A stretch of 62,835 bases of DNA from Seison nebaliae (taxonomy: Eukaryota > Rotifera > Pararotatoria > Seisonacea > Seisonidae). Of the stretch, positions 59,204 through 62,835 are shown one piece after another (position 1 is the first letter of the stretch; every line of letters starts with the position of its first letter). Position numbers and translations under genes: made by a program. Under the pieces are notes generated by a model, which did no database searches, was not told where the DNA came from, and worked only from the letters and a program-made list of their open reading frames with translations. The stretch is taken from contig JALJEE010000021.1 in assembly GCA_023231475.1 (NCBI GenBank), positions 1-62,835 on the forward strand, in the 5' to 3' direction.

Positions 59204-62185
59204 TTAAAGAGGAAGAACTGTATGAAAAATTGATAGAAATTCATTTAGTCGTCGATGAGGAAATTTGTTGGTTAAAATTGAAAGCCGAGGAATTGGATTA
59301 ATAAGAAAACTGATCGGTGACATGTTTCGTCTTGTGAGAAATTGAGATAATTCTTCATCTGAAGTCGAATTGCCGAATTGAGCACATTTTATGATGAGTA
59401 ATTGAGCGAACAAATGTCGATATATTAGAAGGACATTCTCTTTGTCTCCTAATCGAATTTGTTGATGGAATAAATAAACGACTTGAATTGATGTGAAGAG
59501 ATTACATAGAAAAATTAAGAGATCTTCATTCTCTTCGACCACTTCGTTTTCTTCTTCTTTTATCAAAATTATTTTTTCGCCATGTAAGAGATATTGAATG
59601 AAATGATCAACGGAAATCATCGTTTCTGATGGAAGTCCATAAATCATTTGAATGATCAACCATCGAATTTCATTTAATTGATTTTCATTCAGAAATTTCA
59701 ATGATTCCAAATCGATATCATCTTTTATTTCGAATTTAAAATTAAAATGATATTTTTCCTTCAATTTAAAAATATCGAACGAAATCTCTTCTGGAGAAAT
59801 TTGAACATTCTTCCCGAATATTTCCTTTTTTGGTGAATTTCTTTTCAGTTTTCTCTTCTCCCAAAACTTCAAAATGAGACTTCCATCAACTTTGGCTTTT
59901 GGTGAAATGACGGAAAGTCTCTCAATTGTTGGTGTATTAATTCGAGATGTTTTACTAACGAATTTTTTCAAATTGACGTTTGTAAATTTTTGAATAATTT
60001 GATGGAAATCGAAAAAGGATTTGAATATATTTCGACACGAATTGAACACATAACCAGATGTGATGACATAGAAGAGGAAAAGAAAATATTCTCGTTTTAA
60101 ATCGATTTGCTTCAACGTATTAATTCGATTAGTTAGAGATAATTGTAAATGGATTTCTTTTCTGGAAGTCTTCAATGGAATTACATAAAATCTCGTTATT
60201 TTCCTTCCCCATTTTCGACGGTTTCTTCGAATTCGACACATGACGAATAAGAATGAACAATTTCGACTTAATTTCACTGATGAAATCGTCTTCGGAATTC
60301 GTTTGTCCATCACCGACATTTTCACATTTGACGTATCGAGACTCTTATCTTTGAACCAATAATCCGTTTCCTTAAAATGATAATTTAAATTTTTCATAGA
60401 TTTGAAAATTCGACGATGAATATTTGGAAAGGATAAGACTTGATTGAAATGTTTTCGATGAAGGAAATTGGAATGTTGGAGATACGAATCTTCGAATAAT
60501 GGATCTTCCAATTTGATGGATTTTCGTTTAATTTCACCAGACTTTATATCATATTGATGATAATATAAATAACTGAAAGAATTGATATTTTCTTGTGAGA
60601 TGAAAGTTATCGAATTCTCATTTTCAATTTTTCCACATTTCATCATTTGATAATTATTCATTGATAATTTCTTCACTTTACCGTCATGATGATAATAAAG
60701 GAAATAATTATTAGTATTGAAATAGAGTAAAATAATTTGTTTAGTTTCATCACAATTAATTTCATAAATATCAATAATTTCTAAATTATTTCCTTTATCG
60801 ATTAATTGACTTCTAATTTCTTTTCTTTCCATATAATATCGATTAATCATCAATTCATCATTATTAGTTATCGATAAAAATTGAATGTTTTCATCAATAT
60901 TTATTAATCGAATTAATTTATCATTCACTTTTAATTGATCGATTAATTTGAATTTAGTTGAATTAATTTCGAAAATATCTAAATGATAATTGACGGATAA
61001 AATGAGGATAATAATCGAATAATTCTTCAATTGATTAATTTCATCGAATTCTATCAATTCTTTTTTTATTTCTTTTATTTCAACATTTTTCATTAGAATG
61101 AAATCTGATGAAATTATCGTCATTTCACCAACTAATCGATATTGTTCATTTGTGGAGAATTGAGGAATTGATGAAAATTTTTCCTCCATCGCTTCAATTG
61201 ATTGTTGGAAAGGAGAATGATTTGTATAATAATTATGAGAATTTTCTATTTTCATTTTGAAATTTTTCAATTTCTCATTGATCGATAATAAGAATAATAT
61301 TCGAATGATGGATAATGATAGATGAAAAATGATTTTTGTATGATAACTAATTATAAATAATAATTCATTCGTCATCGTCCAAACTAATAAGAGATTATGT
61401 TCAACATCAATTTCGATTATTTTGATTGATTTGTAACCACAACTATTTCGATTACAAATCAGATAAAATGATTCATTATAATAATTCGATTTATGTTCAC
61501 CCAAATTCAGTTGGAAATCTGTCAAGAATTCTGTGGAAATCCATTTGAGAATTTGAAATAATTTCGGAATTTTCTTCATCACATATTCGTCCGTCTCAAT
61601 GAGATGGTGTCGATATCGAAATAATTCTAATAATTTCTTAATGATATCTTTCCGTTTCTTCGATAATTCCATCATTCGTTTCTTTGTATCATTTCTCTTC
61701 ATATTCATAAAAGTGAAAAGTGATCGATCAATAACTTTCAATTGATTTGTATGATATCTCATCTGATCGAGATAGAGGAAAGATAATTCAAATATTCTCA
61801 TGAAATGTTCGATTTCTTCGAAAAATTCTTTTGAATATTTTTCATTTTTATATTTGAAATTCTGTTCGATTATAGGAATCGAATCGATAAGTCGTTGACT
61901 GGTGAAGATTGGAGAGGAGTAATGAACATTTCTCGGATGATTATATGTTCGGAAATATTTATTCCAATCACTCATATTATTCTCATTCTCCAAATAATCT
62001 TGATTGAATGAATTGAGAATGATCATGTTATTACTACAAATCCACATGTTCATTCGATCTGTCATCTGAAATCGATTCGATTCATTCGGACAAAACGAAA
62101 TATTCGCTAAAATATCAAAAACGTCAATGGCATATAAATCCTCTTCATCATTCTCTTGTGAATCCTCCATATATTTATTTATCAC
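59204..62185 (-). CDS. Large unrecognised protein, 993 residues, intronless
   Basis: An uninterrupted frame from an ATG at 62185 (an alternative ATG, MEDSQEND, lies five codons in). Rich in Ile, Asn, Lys and Leu. Residues ~100-230 look helical with Met/Lys-rich heptads (MRYHTNQLKVIDRSLFTF, KKRMMELSKKRKDIIKKLLELFRYRHH). The middle (~250-560) is rich in short beta-like stretches with FLYYHHDG and similar turns, as in a degenerate beta-propeller. The C-terminal ~250 residues look helical. No signal peptide or clear transmembrane helix. I cannot assign a family; a fast-evolving scaffold (nucleoporin, APC/C or ciliary type) is possible but not shown. Length alone makes it a real gene. Confidence 0.7.
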   Translation of the reverse strand: MINKYMEDSQENDEEDLYAIDVFDILANISFCPNESNRFQMTDRMNMWICSNNMIILNSFNQDYLENENNMSDWNKYFRTYNHPRNVHYSSPIFTSQRLIDSIPIIEQNFKYKNEKYSKEFFEEIEHFMRIFELSFLYLDQMRYHTNQLKVIDRSLFTFMNMKRNDTKKRMMELSKKRKDIIKKLLELFRYRHHLIETDEYVMKKIPKLFQILKWISTEFLTDFQLNLGEHKSNYYNESFYLICNRNSCGYKSIKIIEIDVEHNLLLVWTMTNELLFIISYHTKIIFHLSLSIIRILFLLSINEKLKNFKMKIENSHNYYTNHSPFQQSIEAMEEKFSSIPQFSTNEQYRLVGEMTIISSDFILMKNVEIKEIKKELIEFDEINQLKNYSIIILILSVNYHLDIFEINSTKFKLIDQLKVNDKLIRLINIDENIQFLSITNNDELMINRYYMERKEIRSQLIDKGNNLEIIDIYEINCDETKQIILLYFNTNNYFLYYHHDGKVKKLSMNNYQMMKCGKIENENSITFISQENINSFSYLYYHQYDIKSGEIKRKSIKLEDPLFEDSYLQHSNFLHRKHFNQVLSFPNIHRRIFKSMKNLNYHFKETDYWFKDKSLDTSNVKMSVMDKRIPKTISSVKLSRNCSFLFVMCRIRRNRRKWGRKITRFYVIPLKTSRKEIHLQLSLTNRINTLKQIDLKREYFLFLFYVITSGYVFNSCRNIFKSFFDFHQIIQKFTNVNLKKFVSKTSRINTPTIERLSVISPKAKVDGSLILKFWEKRKLKRNSPKKEIFGKNVQISPEEISFDIFKLKEKYHFNFKFEIKDDIDLESLKFLNENQLNEIRWLIIQMIYGLPSETMISVDHFIQYLLHGEKIILIKEEENEVVEENEDLLIFLCNLFTSIQVVYLFHQQIRLGDKENVLLIYRHLFAQLLIIKCAQFGNSTSDEELSQFLTRRNMSPISFLINPIPRLSILTNKFPHRRLNEFLSIFHTVLPL

Positions 62186-62382
62186 AATTTATTTAATTTC
62201 TACACTTATCAAAATTCATCGAATAAGACTTTCATTTCAATTTAAAAAAATTTTGAACAAAAATTAATTTGATAACGAAACGAAATTCTATAAAATTTCA
62301 AAATTTTCATCAAAGAAATTTTTGTAAATTTTAAACATTCTTTGCAAAGAAATTTAGACAGATTTATTATTATTATTTATTA

Positions 62383-62835
62383 TTATTTATTAGAAAAATT
62401 CCCGTCGGGATAAATTAGCAAAATAGATAATAATAATAGGGAAAAATAAAAATTCGATCTTCGCCAACGTCGATCAATCGGTGTAATTCGGGTGTAGTAT
62501 CGAGTAATATGATTAAAGACTGAGCGATTATGAAAATGATTCATGTTGGAATTGTATGAAGTGTGGAAGTTCGATTCTGAAATTTTGCCGACAAAAACGC
62601 GACGACAAAAGAGAATCGGCAGCGGCACGAGACCAACTGTTGTGAAAAGCAGAAAACGATTACATCTGTGAAAACAACCGTTTAATCTCCTGATAAAACG
62701 AGTGTAGGCACGGTCGATCGACAAGAATGAACGTTGAGTCCATAAAAATATGGTATCCAGAGAATATAGTGGAAGAACCACAGTCTTAAAAAGCTTTAAA
62801 AAAGAAGAACTCTTTACATCATTTGTTACGAACAT
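62383..62835 (-). CDS. Partial or doubtful ORF at the right edge
   Basis: An open frame of 150 codons running to the window edge; an ATG sits at the edge but the gene may start outside. The product is basic and aromatic with two hydrophobic stretches (FLLFTTVGLVPLPILFC, FYFSLLLLSILLIYP) and an Arg-rich segment (PIDRRWRRSNF). The codons in the middle are richer in G and C than those of neighbours. No family recognised. It may be a membrane or mitochondrial protein, or chance. Confidence 0.3.
   Translation of the reverse strand: MFVTNDVKSSSFLKLFKTVVLPLYSLDTIFLWTQRSFLSIDRAYTRFIRRLNGCFHRCNRFLLFTTVGLVPLPILFCRRVFVGKISESNFHTSYNSNMNHFHNRSVFNHITRYYTRITPIDRRWRRSNFYFSLLLLSILLIYPDGNFSNK

Noticed and set aside
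1..62835. tRNA, rRNA or conserved microRNA genes
   Set aside because: I looked for T-loop GGTTCGA-type boxes and well-known miRNA seeds and saw none convincing; a covariance-model scan would be decisive.
1..62835. Nematode origin, suggested by A+T-richness and an MSP domain
   Set aside because: BBOF1 is clear and LRRC27 likely; motile-cilium genes are lost in nematodes, and the GTT donors do not fit the nematode GTAAGT consensus.

Overview
This window is nuclear DNA from a small bilaterian animal. It is strongly A+T-rich and its genes are cut by very short introns, mostly 43 to 70 bases. It carries animal-specific families: a muscarinic acetylcholine receptor, tropomodulin, an RBPMS/couch potato/MEC-8 type RNA-binding protein, KMT5A and CTDSPL2. 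Three genes, BBOF1, LRRC27 and a probable STMND1, belong to families tied to motile cilia or basal bodies, so a nematode, nematomorph or mite is unlikely despite the nematode-like composition. I cannot name the species. Stops and codon use fit the standard code. Layout: 1-345 holds two tandem 3' ends of a poly(A)-tailed element. 0.5-11.6 kb is dense housekeeping: a secreted/membrane protein, LRRC27 and KMT5A (divergent), an MSP-domain protein, ABT1 and EMC6 (14 bases apart), a membrane protein, a ubinuclein-like protein, NOG1/GTPBP4 and a small secreted protein. 11.9-14.7 kb is the muscarinic receptor. 22.9-26.6 kb is the RBPMS-type gene, and 35.2-39.3 kb an enlarged CTDSPL2 phosphatase. Two noncoding blocks of about 8 kb lie upstream of the receptor and upstream of the RBPMS-type gene. 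41.8-48.7 kb holds an unknown protein with uncertain splicing, BBOF1 and DENND6. 51.4-55.3 kb is a tropomodulin with an apparent 668-residue N-terminal extension. 56-62.8 kb holds a Cys-rich small protein, the STMND1-like gene, an FkbM-type methyltransferase, SNRPG, a large unrecognised protein and a partial ORF at the right edge. The most striking global signal is in the splice sites. I placed about 43 introns using protein family alignment and reading phase, and 42 of them begin GTT rather than the usual animal GTAAGT or GTGAGT. The one exception is also among the longest (tropomodulin intron 1, GTAAAT). This points to a non-standard 5' splice-site consensus, and presumably altered U1 and/or U6 snRNA recognition. 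It matters for annotation, because standard gene finders would misplace most exons. Functionally the window mixes ribosome biogenesis (NOG1, ABT1), splicing (SNRPG), chromatin (KMT5A, ubinuclein-like), ER and membrane traffic (EMC6, MSP protein, DENND6), cilia (BBOF1, LRRC27, STMND1-like), the actin cytoskeleton (tropomodulin) and neural signalling (receptor, RBPMS-type). I see no evidence of a shared pathway or cluster, only compact packing of housekeeping genes and isolation of the regulated genes.
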